Source of the DNA: Lumbricus rubellus
Taxonomy: Eukaryota > Annelida > Clitellata > Crassiclitellata > Lumbricidae
DNA length: 64,000 nt
Assembly: GCA_945859605.1 (NCBI GenBank)
Contig: OX243818.1
Coordinates: 38,581,750 to 38,645,749, forward strand
Reading direction: 5' to 3'
Within the stretch, counting starts at the first letter, position 1. Each line of letters begins with the position of its first letter. Shown one piece after another: positions 46,835 through 56,446 of the stretch. The notes under the pieces are model-generated. The model did no database searches. It was not told where the DNA came from and saw only the letters and a program-made list of their open reading frames with translations. Both the position numbers and the translations under genes were made by a program.

Positions 46835-47508
46835 GGTGTCACGACAACTGGTCTACAGACAAATCGTCTAACGACAAGTGGTCTCCAGACAATTCGTCTA
46901 CGACAACTCGTCTACGACAACTCGTCTACGACAATTCGTCTACGACAACTCGTCTACAAACTACTCCAGCTTCTATTTCACCTATATAAAACCTTCATCC
47001 AGCTTCCATTTCAAATATAAAGATACATTCATCCAGCTTCCATTTCTCAAACGTTTTATCATTAATCCAGCTTCTATTTCACCTATAAAAACCTTCATCC
47101 GGCTTCCATTTCTTTGTCGCTCTTTCCATAAATCCAACTTCTATTTCAGATCTATAAATTCCATCATCCAGCCTCCATTCCTTTTGCGTTTTTTGGCAAT
47201 CCAGCTCCTATTTCAGATCTATAAATACCTTGATCCAGCTTCTATTTCGTAAGCGTGTTTTCGTCAATCCCGTTTCTATTTCACCTACATAGGTACGAAA
47301 TAGAATCTGGATGAAGGTATCTTTATACTTGAAATGGAAGCTGGATGAAGGTTTTATATAGGCGAAATAGAAGCTGGAGTAGTTTGTAGACGAATTGTCG
47401 TAGACCAGTTGTCGTAGACGAGTTGTCGTAGACCAGTTGTCGTAGACGAATTGTCTGGAGACCACTTGTCGTTAGACGAGTTGTCTGTAGACCAGTTGTC
47501 GTGGAACC
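46835..47508 (-). mobile_element. Foldback element FB10 with 9-bp TSD
   Basis: GGTGTCACGACAACTGG left, CCAGTTGTCGTGGAACC right. Arms 46835-46965 and 47385-47508; core of ATCCAGCTTCTATTTC repeats. Exact 9-bp duplication GTCTCTGAT (46826-46834; 47509-47517). Closest relative FB3. It ends 92 bp before the ZNF-D start codon. Confidence 0.93.
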
Positions 47509-47600
47509 GTCTCTGATGATGACAACAAACTTTTGTTCACAGCCCTCATTTGCGAATTTCACCAACAAAGCCAAGTTTCACAAGTGAGCTTTTAGTTGCG

Positions 47601-49692
47601 ATGGATGGCCAAGTGAGTCGCAGCAAGACAAGATGTAGCAACGAAGATGAATACGAATGCAAGTCATGTAAGAAAATGTTTAAGAACACCAGGCATCTAA
47701 AGAGTCACATGAGAATCCATACTGGTGAAAAATCATACTTTTGTCAGATGTGTCACAAAGCATTCTCCTCTCCTTCGGAAATGAAAACACATATAAAAAC
47801 CAATTGTGGAGAAGAAAAGTATAAATGCGACGTATCTCATGAAAGATTTTCCCAGTCTTTCAGTCTAAAAACTCATGTTAGAATCCATACTGAAGAAAAT
47901 TCATATCAGTGTCACTTTTGCCGGAAATCTTTTATGCAATTGTCTCGCCTGCAAGTTCACATGAAAACACATACCGGAGATAAACCATTTCAGTGTCACA
48001 TATGTGAGAAAAGATTTGCTCAATCCGATCATCTGGAGATTCACAATAGAATTCATACCGGAGAGAAACCCTTCCAATGCGAATTATGCCAAAAATTATT
48101 CAAGACTCATAAAATTCTTCAGGTTCACAAAAGACTTCACACCGGGGAGAAGCCATTTCAATGTCAGACATGTCAAAAGGGATTTGCTCGCTCATCCTAT
48201 CTTAGAGTTCATAGAAGAGGGCATACAGTAGATAAATCCTACCAGTGCCAGTTATGCCAAAAATCATTCACGACACATTACTATCTTCAGCTTCACAAGA
48301 GAATACATACAGGAGAAAAACCATTTCAGTGTCAGATATGTCAGAAAAGCTTTGCTCGTTCTGGATACCTGAAGGTTCATAATAGAATCCATACCGGGGA
48401 GAAACCATTTCAGTGTGACATATGTCAGAAAAAATATGCATCGTCTTACCATCTAAAGGTTCACGAAAGACTCCATACTGGAGAGAAATCTTTTCAGTGT
48501 CATACATGTCAGAAAAGATATTCTTATTCTGCCTCTTTGCACGTTCATAAAAGAACCCATACTGGAGAGAAACTAAACCAATGTCAGACATGTAAAGACG
48601 GATATTCCCGAGATTGTAGTCTACAAGGCCATATACGCCAAACTGGACAGAAACTGTACTATTGTCAGTTCTGTCCTAAAACATATTCATCTCTTTCTGC
48701 TGTCAAGACTCACACTAGAATACACACCGGAGAGAATATATACCAATGTGACGAATGTCGAAAAATGTTTGCCACGTCTGCTGAGCTACGCAGTCATGTT
48801 ATAATACATACTGGAGAAAAGCCATACCTATGCCAGTTATGCTTAAAATCATTCGCACGATATTCCATTCTGCAAGTTCACAAGAGAACTCATACTGGGG
48901 AAAGACCATTTCAGTGCCACATATGTGAAAAAAGATTTCCTCAATCGGCCACACTAAAATTTCATGTTAGACTCCATACTGGAGAGAGACCATATCGATG
49001 TCTGATATGCCAAAAATTATTTTCACATTCTAGCAATCTGATAAAACACACTAGAATTCATACAGGAGACAAACCGTATAAATGTAAGATTTGTGAAAAA
49101 TATTTTTCAAGTTCTAGCGAGTTGAGAAAACACACAAGAGTTCATCTTGGAGTGAAACCGCATCAATGTAATTTTTGTGAAAAATGTTATTACCAGCCTT
49201 CTTCTCTACGAGAACACATGAATATCCACACTGGAGAGAAATTATACCAATGCCAGCTATGTTCGAAAGTCTTCACATGCCAAGGCAGCTTAAAGATGCA
49301 CATGAGAGCCCATGCTGGGGAAAAGCCTTACCAATGCCTAGTATGTGAAAAAAGATTTCTCCGAGCTTACCTGTTGCGATGTCACGCAAGATGTCACACT
49401 GGAGAAAAAGCATACCAATGCCATTTGTGTGATTTAAGAACAAATAATAAAAGCCATTTAAAGGATCACATTAGAACACATTACGGCGAGAAACCTTACC
49501 TATGCAAGACATGCCAGAAAACATTCTCGTACTTGTCAAGTCTGAAAAATCACGAAAAAACGCACACTGGAGATAAACCACATCTATGTGAAGTCTGCAA
49601 GAAAAGATTTGTCCATTTATCTAAACTGCAAGATCATGTTAGAGTACACACTGGAGAAAAGCCATATCAATGTCAGTTTTGCAAGAAGCTAT
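47601..49692 (+). pseudogene. ZNF-D, 5' part: C2H2 array interrupted by an LTR element
   Basis: The start is ATG 47601 (GCGATGG context). About 24 complete C2H2 fingers follow with HTGEKPFQC/YQC linkers; finger 3 has lost its second Cys (KCDVSHERF). The last finger is cut after QFCKKL, where the LTR begins at 49693 and supplies a TAA after two codons. Skipping the LTR element and one CTAT copy, the frame continues exactly at 56447. The split protein would end in a truncated finger, so a shortened 698-residue product is possible. An array of almost 30 fingers would be long even for this family. FB10 lies just upstream and may sit in the promoter. Confidence 0.88.
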
Positions 49693-50141
49693 TGTAAGGG
49701 AATTGAGAGCGTGCAATTACGATATTATTGTATTGCTGTAAAGTTTGCCGTTTTCGCGCCTGCGTGTCGTCACACGGGTAGGGTCACCATAGCAACCAAT
49801 TCGGACTCGGCCGATCGGCGGTCGCGTGGCCTTTTAAGTTCGCCGCCTGGCCAGCGGAGGGGTTGCCCACTGCAGTCCAACCTTCCTTTCAAGTTGAGCC
49901 GCCGCTTAGCGCGCCCTCTCTGATGACGTAGGTACACCTCTGGCTGGAGCTGTCGGGTATTGGTGCGTATGTGCGCGTGTATTAGTGCGTATGTGTGCGT
50001 GTTTGTGTGAGTGGCGCTGGCGCATGTTTAACATGGGGTTTGCACTGGCGTGAACTAAGTACATCTGTCCCTTTCTTCCTCTCGGTCTGCCCGCTTGTCA
50101 GTCTGCATGTCTAAGAGCCGGCACGTAGCGATCTATTTGAT

Positions 50142-50751
50142 GGTTCCACGACAACTGGTCTACCGACAACTCGTCTAACGACAACTCGTCTCCGGACAAT
50201 TGGTCTAACGACAACTGGTCTACAGACGAATAATATTGATGAAATAGAAGCTGGATTTATGAAAATGGGTTTTTAGCCTAAATGGAAGCTGGATTGATGA
50301 TTTTAATTCATGTATTTTAGCATGCACCCATTTCTACTTCAAATCTAAAAACACCTTCATCCAGTTTCTATTTCTCGCCTGTTATTTTAGTCAATCCAGC
50401 TTCTATTTCAGATATAAAAATACCATCATCCCGCTTCCATTACTTAAGCGACTTTCTTATCAATCCAGCTTCTATTTGAGATCTAGAAATACCTTAATCC
50501 AGCTTTTATTTATCATGCGTTATTTTCGTAAATCCAGCTTCTATTTCACCTGTAAAAGAACCATCATCCAGATTCCATTTCTCTTGCGTTTTTTCATCAA
50601 TCCAACATCCACTTCACCTCTAAAAACTGTCATCCAGCTTCTATTTCTCAAGCGCTGGATCAGTTGTCAGTAGACCAGTTGTCGTTAGACGAATTGTCCG
50701 GAGACCACTTGTCGTTAGACGAATTGTCGTTAGACGAGTTGTCGTGACACC
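50142..50751 (+). mobile_element. Foldback element FB11, 610 bp, inside the 5' LTR
   Basis: GGTTCCACGACAACTGG left, GTTGTCGTGACACC right. 15-bp arms, core of ATCCAGCTTCTATTTC repeats. Exact 9-bp duplication CTATTTGAT (50133-50141; 50752-50760). The 3' LTR at 56013-56021 has a single CTATTTGAT and no insert: a preserved empty site. Same length as FB4. Confidence 0.97.
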
Positions 50752-50812
50752 CTATTTGATCCCTTTCATGTAGTAGAATTGCCTTTGCGGTGTTACTTTA
50801 TTGATGTGTGCA

Positions 50813-50820
50813 TATAAATA
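50813..50820 (+). promoter_or_regulatory. LTR TATA box
   Basis: TATAAATA in the context GTGTGCATATAAATAGAGG. The same box in the 3' LTR is at 56074-56081. It would drive the genomic RNA of the element, including the kinase. Confidence 0.6.
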
Positions 50821-51181
50821 GAGGCCCGTTGCCTAAGCGTTTGAGTTAAGATTTACGTTGGTATAGAGAAGGCCGTTCAGTGTGAGTTAAGAGTTTGGCA
50901 GTATTCAACGCACTGCGTGCGTGTAATTAAGACTGTTTTCCATCGTTGAAGAATTTAATAAGAAGATTAAAACGATATCCAGCGTGTTTCCTGCTTGACT
51001 ATAATTAATCGGTTGCCGACGTAGAAATCCTATGCCCGACGGGAAAGGTGACACCCACAGCGCGGACAGAAAGACGGAATGATCCAACTCGACATCCTGG
51101 GTACCTGAAGAAAGAGAGAGAAGGATCCGACCGGAAGTGAACCAGGGCTGATAGAAAACCCGACTCAGCGGTTTCTTCACA

Positions 51182-51343
51182 ATTGGTCCACAGAAGTGGG
51201 ATTGAAGATAAGACGGCCGCTGGTTTTTCTTCACAATTGGCACCAGCAAGCGGGGTAGAAATTGAACATCGACAGCCGATTGACGTAGGAGCAGAAACAA
51301 CCGGAAACTGAAATCGACTTCCGGTCGCTGACGACGATTTCCG
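51182..51343 (+). other. Leader and candidate primer-binding site
   Basis: Directly after the LTR comes ATTGGTCCACAGAAGTGGGA; a TGG two to four bases after an LTR is where tRNA primers pair. The matching tRNA was not identified. The block TTCTTCACAATTGG recurs about 55 bp later followed by TGGCACCAGC, as if the LTR/leader junction were duplicated. Confidence 0.5.
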
Positions 51344-51679
51344 ATGGGAGACGAAGACGACGTTATTTTCAGCACGCAGTTGATCGGTGACAACAGGCTG
51401 ACCGGTGGTTATTCGCCCGTAGTGAAAAGACGGACGACGGAACCGGATGTAGATCGCCTGTTGGAGAGCGGCGGGTCTGACGACCGAAGGCCGATATCGC
51501 CAGTTCAGAGACGACGAACGATGGAGACGGAGCCGGACCACGACCGAAGCCGCCGGCTGGAAACCAGCAACTTCTACGAGCCGAGGTCGAGAATTTCGAG
51601 AGGACGAGAAAACGCTGACGCCTTGTGCTCGATTCGACGACGTTTCCGATGTTGGTGGAAAACATCGGTGGCATGCTGA
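51344..51679 (+). CDS. Small ORF upstream of and overlapping Gag
   Basis: 111 codons from ATG 51344, basic and Arg-rich (PVVKRRTTEPD, QRRRTMETEPDHDRSRR). It lies in a frame one base back from Gag and overlaps its start by 31 bases. It may be the original Gag N-terminus separated by an indel, a frameshift-expressed leader, or a chance ORF in GC-rich DNA. No known domain seen. I cannot decide among these. Confidence 0.35.
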   Translation: MGDEDDVIFSTQLIGDNRLTGGYSPVVKRRTTEPDVDRLLESGGSDDRRPISPVQRRRTMETEPDHDRSRRLETSNFYEPRSRISRGRENADALCSIRRRFRCWWKTSVAC

Positions 51680-53205
51680 GGGATCGACCGATGCAGATGA
51701 AGCCCGGCCGATTCGATGGAACGGGATCGCTGGAATCGTTCTTAGCCCAGTTCGAGGTATGTGCGAGACACAACAAGTGGACAGCCTTGGACAAAGTCGA
51801 CTTCCTGCGCTGCTCGCTGGAAAAAGCGGCCACGCAGTTGCTGTGGGACTTCGGAGCGCAACCGGATGTGAGCTACGAGGAATTGGTCGAACGATTGAGG
51901 CAACGCTATGGGACGGAAGGTCAAGCCGAGACCTTCCGAGCACAACTCTACTTCCGACGCCAGCGAGCCGATGAAAACCTGAGCGACCTGCTGCATGAGA
52001 TTCGCCGATTGGTCGTCCTCGCCTACCCATGCCCGTCCAACGAAACTACTGAGATCATCGCTAGAGACGCTTTCCTGCAAGCGATGAAAGACAGCGAACT
52101 CTCGCTCAAGGTACGTGAGCGGGAGCCGAAGTCGCTTGATGAAGCCTACCGGACAGCGCTGCGTCTGGAGGCCTACCAGAGGACGACGGATGCCGACGAC
52201 CGGAGAAGACCGACGAACCGGGTAAGAGCGACCCATGAAACCGACGTGAGCGCTCTACTCCAGTCACAGATGGAGCGCTTCCTGTCGACTCAACGTGAAG
52301 AGCAACGAAGATGGCAGCAGGAAATGGAGAACAAGATTGATCAGCATTTCCGGGAAATGCGAGGCCGATCTTCGATGAACGACGAGCCGGGTCGAGACTT
52401 TCGCCCCGGAAACAGCAACCAGAACGGCCAAGCAAGTTCGAGACGGGATGTGACTTGCTATAACTGCTCCAGAGCCGGTCATATCGCCCGCCAGTGTCGC
52501 CAGCCTCGCCGATTCCGCAATCGGCCGAATGAACCGACGACAACGGAGAACGACGCATCGACGCCGGCCATGCCTATGGCCGTCAATCACACTATGCGAG
52601 ATCGACAGACCAACCGCGCAACCAACAACGCCGTGTACATCCGAGGAACGATCAACGAGCGCCCGCAACTCTGCCTGATCGACACGGGGTCCGAAGTGAG
52701 TCTGGTGCCGCAGTCTACCGCCGAAGGGGTGAGCATTAGTCCGTGTAATCGATTCTTGATGGCTGCTAATGGATCTGAAATTAGGGTATTGGGACAAGTA
52801 TCACTTCCTGTTAAAGTCCGCCCGGGTCTTGAAATTCCTAGTTTATTTCTAGTGTCCGATCAAATTTCAGAGCCAATGCTGGGAATGGATTGGTTAAGAG
52901 AGCACCGATGCCGCTTAAGTTTTGGGTCCAGTGCTTTGTTTTTGGGGCGCAAACGCATTTCACTTGTGAAGGGTAACGGTTCCACGTGGTGTCGGCGAGT
53001 GATTGTCGCCGAAGAGGTTACGGTTCTCCCTAAGAGTCAGTATGATGTACCCGTTAGAACTCTCTACGGTGATTTATCTACTGTAGCGCCAGCCTGGATG
53101 ACGGAGGCTAAAGAAATTCAGCCAGGTGTCCACCTTGCACGAGTTGTAGTTGACGGTGGGCGGCGACATCAAAGAGCGCCGACTTCAAAAGACGATTGCC
53201 TATAA
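51649..53205 (+). CDS. Gag-protease polyprotein of the LTR retrotransposon
   Basis: The start is ATG 51649; an in-frame TGA lies 33 bases before it. 518 residues. The N-terminal half is a Gag capsid-like region (SLESFLAQFEVCARHNKW, residues ~30-50; helices to ~190). An Arg/Gln-rich stretch leads to one CCHC zinc knuckle, CYNCSRAGHIARQC, at 270-283, which binds RNA. A retropepsin-like aspartic protease follows with the active-site DTGSEVSLV at 345 and the flap-side GMDWL at 412. The frame stops at TAA 53203, where a typical element would run on into reverse transcriptase. Cytoplasmic particle assembly is the expected role. High GC and even codon use suggest recent selection. Confidence 0.85.
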   Translation: MLVENIGGMLRDRPMQMKPGRFDGTGSLESFLAQFEVCARHNKWTALDKVDFLRCSLEKAATQLLWDFGAQPDVSYEELVERLRQRYGTEGQAETFRAQLYFRRQRADENLSDLLHEIRRLVVLAYPCPSNETTEIIARDAFLQAMKDSELSLKVREREPKSLDEAYRTALRLEAYQRTTDADDRRRPTNRVRATHETDVSALLQSQMERFLSTQREEQRRWQQEMENKIDQHFREMRGRSSMNDEPGRDFRPGNSNQNGQASSRRDVTCYNCSRAGHIARQCRQPRRFRNRPNEPTTTENDASTPAMPMAVNHTMRDRQTNRATNNAVYIRGTINERPQLCLIDTGSEVSLVPQSTAEGVSISPCNRFLMAANGSEIRVLGQVSLPVKVRPGLEIPSLFLVSDQISEPMLGMDWLREHRCRLSFGSSALFLGRKRISLVKGNGSTWCRRVIVAEEVTVLPKSQYDVPVRTLYGDLSTVAPAWMTEAKEIQPGVHLARVVVDGGRRHQRAPTSKDDCL

Positions 53206-53277
53206 AAAGGGAACCGTGCAGTGCAGTTTGCGTCATTTGCAGTTTAAGTGTTGAGAGCGAAAGACAGTACGATAAAC

Positions 53278-54411
53278 ATGGCGAGTGTGATGAACCTTTG
53301 CTGCGTGTGCTGCGAACCGGAGGCGGATGTCGAAATGTTGGAGGGGGACAGGGCGAGTCCTTCAGGAGACAACGAGCCCCTGTTGGCACCTCCTCCATCC
53401 CCTGCGAGCGATGATATCAGCGATTCTGCCAGCGATCCAGACGGTGGTCATCTCTTGGTCCCTCCTCCGTCGCCTATGGGTAGCCAGACCAGCAGCGAAT
53501 CAGCCGACGAAGACAGAGAGGATTCCGATGTAGCGCCGACGGCTTCTGGGTTCGACCACGGGGCCATGGGTCAACTGGACGAACAGACGTTTCGATGGTC
53601 CTATCCTACGCACCAGGTCTTGGGACGTGGCGGCTTCGGAGTCGTCTGTGCGGGAATCTCACGAAAGGACGGGCGGCCAATCGCTGTAAAGAACTCGGAG
53701 AAGTCTGGAGTCAAAGAGTGGGTGGTGGATGGGGTACAACTGGTTCCCATGGAACTGTTCATGCTAAAGAAGTTGGGCCACATCGATGGGGTGGTGCGAT
53801 TGGTGGACTTCCGCTTGCGGGCGTACAGTTTTGACTTAGTAATGGAGCGGCCAGATCCAGGGACGGACCTCTACGAGTACATCACGCGCAACGGGGCTCT
53901 TCCGGAATCCGAGGCACGAAACTTATTCCTACAGACGATGCGCACGGTTGTCGAAGTCCACAAAGCTGGTTTCGTCCACTGTGACCTGAAAAGTGAAAAC
54001 CTGCTGATAGACACTCATGCGAAGAAGGTAACACTGATCGACTTCGGCGCGGGAACCTTTCTCCAGGACGCGCCCCTCAAGGAATTCCGTGGCACTCGAG
54101 TCTATGCACCTCCCGAGTGGATCCGAGACAGGATCTATCCCAGTGTTCCAGCGACGGTTTGGTCCCTCGGGATCCTCCTGTACGACATGGTGTGCGGCAA
54201 CGTCCCGTTTTGCCGCGACGATCAAATTCTGGCCGCCAGACCGGCATTCCCGAGTTTCTTGTCCATTGACGTCAAGGACCTCATCCGCAGCTGTCTTTCT
54301 GCCTCGTATCAGGATCGACCGATGCTGGAAGACATTCTTCAGCATCCTTGGGTGACTGGTGCCTGTGTGGCATCATCCCCCGCTTCTCCCTTCGAGAGCG
54401 ACGCCGAGTAA
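53278..54411 (+). CDS. PIM-family Ser/Thr kinase captured by the retrotransposon
   Basis: 377 residues from ATG 53278 (AAACATGG); in the same frame as Gag but after two stops. The first ~105 residues are acidic and Pro-rich with two PPPSP motifs and a Cys cluster (NLCCVCC). The kinase domain has the glycine loop LGRGGFGVV (115-123), catalytic Lys in AVK (138), VPMELFMLKK with the helix-C Glu, the hinge MERPDPGTDLYEYIT, catalytic loop HCDLKSEN (234-241), DFG at 255-257 and GTRVYAPPEWI. The ERPxPxxDL hinge with its Pro, the IDFGAG loop and WSLGILLYDMVCG are hallmarks of PIM1-3 kinases. HRD is changed to HCD; Lys, Asp and DFG are kept, so activity is plausible. PIM genes normally have several introns; here there are none, which means capture as mRNA. 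The host donor gene is not in the window. Which RNA translates it (internal, spliced or readthrough) is unclear. Confidence 0.92.
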   Translation: MASVMNLCCVCCEPEADVEMLEGDRASPSGDNEPLLAPPPSPASDDISDSASDPDGGHLLVPPPSPMGSQTSSESADEDREDSDVAPTASGFDHGAMGQLDEQTFRWSYPTHQVLGRGGFGVVCAGISRKDGRPIAVKNSEKSGVKEWVVDGVQLVPMELFMLKKLGHIDGVVRLVDFRLRAYSFDLVMERPDPGTDLYEYITRNGALPESEARNLFLQTMRTVVEVHKAGFVHCDLKSENLLIDTHAKKVTLIDFGAGTFLQDAPLKEFRGTRVYAPPEWIRDRIYPSVPATVWSLGILLYDMVCGNVPFCRDDQILAARPAFPSFLSIDVKDLIRSCLSASYQDRPMLEDILQHPWVTGACVASSPASPFESDAE

Positions 54412-55561
54412 GTTGCTGTGATAAACAATTTTGGGTATTTGGGGTGATTTAACAGTGATTTATTTTGTCGTTTACGTAATTTTGAGTCTGTGATTCAATT
54501 ATGTGTTTAAAAATGATTCGTTCTGAAATCGAGATGATTTTACAGATGACTTTATAGTTTAATCTGACCGTTAAACTATGTTTGATTGTGTAACAATTGA
54601 GTTTAATCACTTAAGATCCATAATTCTCTTGGGATTCTTATTCTCTGATGAATTGTTTTAACTAATTGCTTATTTAGTTTTTAATTGATAAGTCTAGAAA
54701 AGAAAAGATGGGAACGATTCCATTGTGGGTTAGCTGTGATTTATTTCACTGATTGAAGTAACTTTCAGATTCTGTTTGAGTGTATGACTGTTTTAATCGT
54801 GGTTAAGTTTAATTAATTAATGTCCGTAAACAAGACGGATTTATTTCTGTGATTTTTATTTGATGATGGACCTTTGAATAGTGCTTTAATTATGTAGCTC
54901 AACGATAAGTGAGCTGTGATAAGCTAATTTCTTAACTGTGTGATTTAGTGGTAATTGAAGCCCGAAGAAAAAAAAAGGGAGGCTGTGATAGTTCTTATTG
55001 CAAGATGCCGAATTAAAGTTTGGTTTCTTTTATATTGAATAACATTTGAGATTTGCAGTATTAATCGACTATGGACTAGTGTAGCTTATTACCAGCTATT
55101 GCATTACATTCGATGCATGTTAGGGTAATTAAATTTTGTAGGATTAACTGTTGAACTACATTTATTCACAGTACACACTTTGCGCAAGAAATGCGAGTGT
55201 TTAGTTTATAATTTAGATTTTAATGTGGCCAGGTTAATTATAGACTAACAACATTCATTCTGAACGCTAGATTAAAGTTACTTTGAATGCTTGCGTTGAT
55301 TAGCGATGAACTGTTGAATATTATCTATGACGTACATTAGGATGAACATGGATTCTGAAAGATTCTAGAACATTAATATGAACATTGAACGTTTTGCATT
55401 AGGTATTACATGTAGATTAGTTTAAACTGAGAATTTTTAATGTAGGTTTAACTGAGTAACATGAACGATTTGCTTTTAACTAGATTATAATTTAATTCGT
55501 TCTTTGCATTTATATTAACTGCATTGCTTGACTTAGAGATGGGGACATCTCTTTTTGCCGT
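54412..55561 (+). other. AT-rich non-coding segment of the retrotransposon
   Basis: After the kinase stop the composition drops abruptly from GC-rich to about one third GC, with stops in every frame. It could be the 3' UTR of the captured kinase mRNA or the element's own 3' spacer. No pol remnant was found. Confidence 0.6.
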
Positions 55562-55572
55562 GAGGGGAGAAT
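55562..55572 (+). other. Polypurine tract
   Basis: GAGGGGAGAAT directly before the 3' LTR, the expected plus-strand DNA primer site. Confidence 0.75.
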
Positions 55573-56442
55573 TGTAAGGGAATTGAGAGCGTGCAATTAC
55601 GATATTATTGTATTGCTGTAAAGTTTGCCGTTTTCGCGCCTGCGTGTCGTCACACGGGTAGGGTCACCATAGCAACCAATTCGGACTCGGCCGATCGGCG
55701 GTCGCGTGGCCTTTTAAGTTCGCCGCCTGGCCAGCGGAGGGGTTGCCCACTGCAGTCCAACCTTCCTTTCAAGTTGAGCCGCCGCTTAGCGCGCCCTCTC
55801 TGATGACGTAGGTACACCTCTGGCTGGAGCTGTCGGGTATTGGTGCGTATGTGCGCGTGTATTAGTGCGTATGTGTGCGTGTTTGTGTGAGTGGCGCTGG
55901 CGCATGTTTAACATGGGGTTTGCACTGGCGTGAACTAAGTACATCTGTCCCTTTCTTCCTCTCGGTCTGCCCGCTTGTCAGTCTGCATGTCTAAGAGCCG
56001 GCACGTAGCGATCTATTTGATCCCTTTCATGTAGTAGAATTGCCTTTGCGGTGTTACTTTATTGATGTGTGCATATAAATAGAGGCCCGTTGCCTAAGCG
56101 TTTGAGTTAAGATTTACGTTGGTATAGAGAAGGCCGTTCAGTGTGAGTTAAGAGTTTGGCAGTATTCAACGCACTGCGTGCGTGTAATTAAGACTGTTTT
56201 CCATCGTTGAAGAATTTAATAAGAAGATTAAAACGATATCCAGCGTGTTTCCTGCTTGACTATAATTAATCGGTTGCCGACGTAGAAATCCTATGCCCGA
56301 CGGGAAAGGTGACACCCACAGCGCGGACAGAAAGACGGAAGGATCCAACTCGACATCCTGGGTACCTGAAGAAAGAGAGAGAAGGATCCGACCGGAAGTG
56401 AACCAGGGCTGATAGAAAACCCGACTCAGCGGTTTCTTCACA
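55573..56442 (+). repeat. 3' LTR (uninterrupted)
   Basis: 870 bp, TGTAAGGG...TTCTTCACA. It holds the empty FB11 target CTATTTGAT at 56013-56021 and a TATAAATA at 56074. It is followed by the host duplication CTAT and the resumed zinc-finger frame. Confidence 0.95.
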
Positions 56443-56446
56443 CTAT

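Larger units (their letters stand above)
49693..51181 (+). repeat. 5' LTR (interrupted by FB11)
   Basis: Matches the 3' LTR base for base by eye apart from the FB11 insert (50142-50760) and T/G at 51080. A TATAAATA box lies at 50813-50820, downstream of FB11, so the foldback separates the upstream U3 sequence from the core promoter. Confidence 0.93.
49693..56442 (+). mobile_element. LTR retrotransposon carrying gag-pro and a PIM-like kinase
   Basis: Two 870-bp LTRs (net of an insertion) begin TGTAAGGG and end TTCTTCACA; host duplication CTAT on both sides (49689-49692; 56443-56446). Order: 5' LTR, leader, Gag with CCHC knuckle, aspartic protease, stop, then a protein kinase ORF, a 1.15-kb AT-rich non-coding stretch, polypurine tract and 3' LTR. 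No reverse transcriptase, RNase H or integrase is present in any frame, so it depends on another element for copying. The LTRs differ by one base that I can see (51080 against 56341), hence the insertion is young. Gag/protease motifs suggest the Ty3/gypsy group (inference). The host target is ZNF-D. Confidence 0.9.

Noticed and set aside
50905..52030. Long minus-strand ORFs opposite Gag (up to 341 codons)
   Set aside because: They are mirror frames of the GC-rich gag coding strand, with no recognisable domain and no start context; LTR and motifs fix the coding strand as plus.
53206..53277. Remnant of pol between protease and kinase
   Set aside because: Only 72 bases separate them and no reverse transcriptase or integrase motif is visible there or in 54412-55561.
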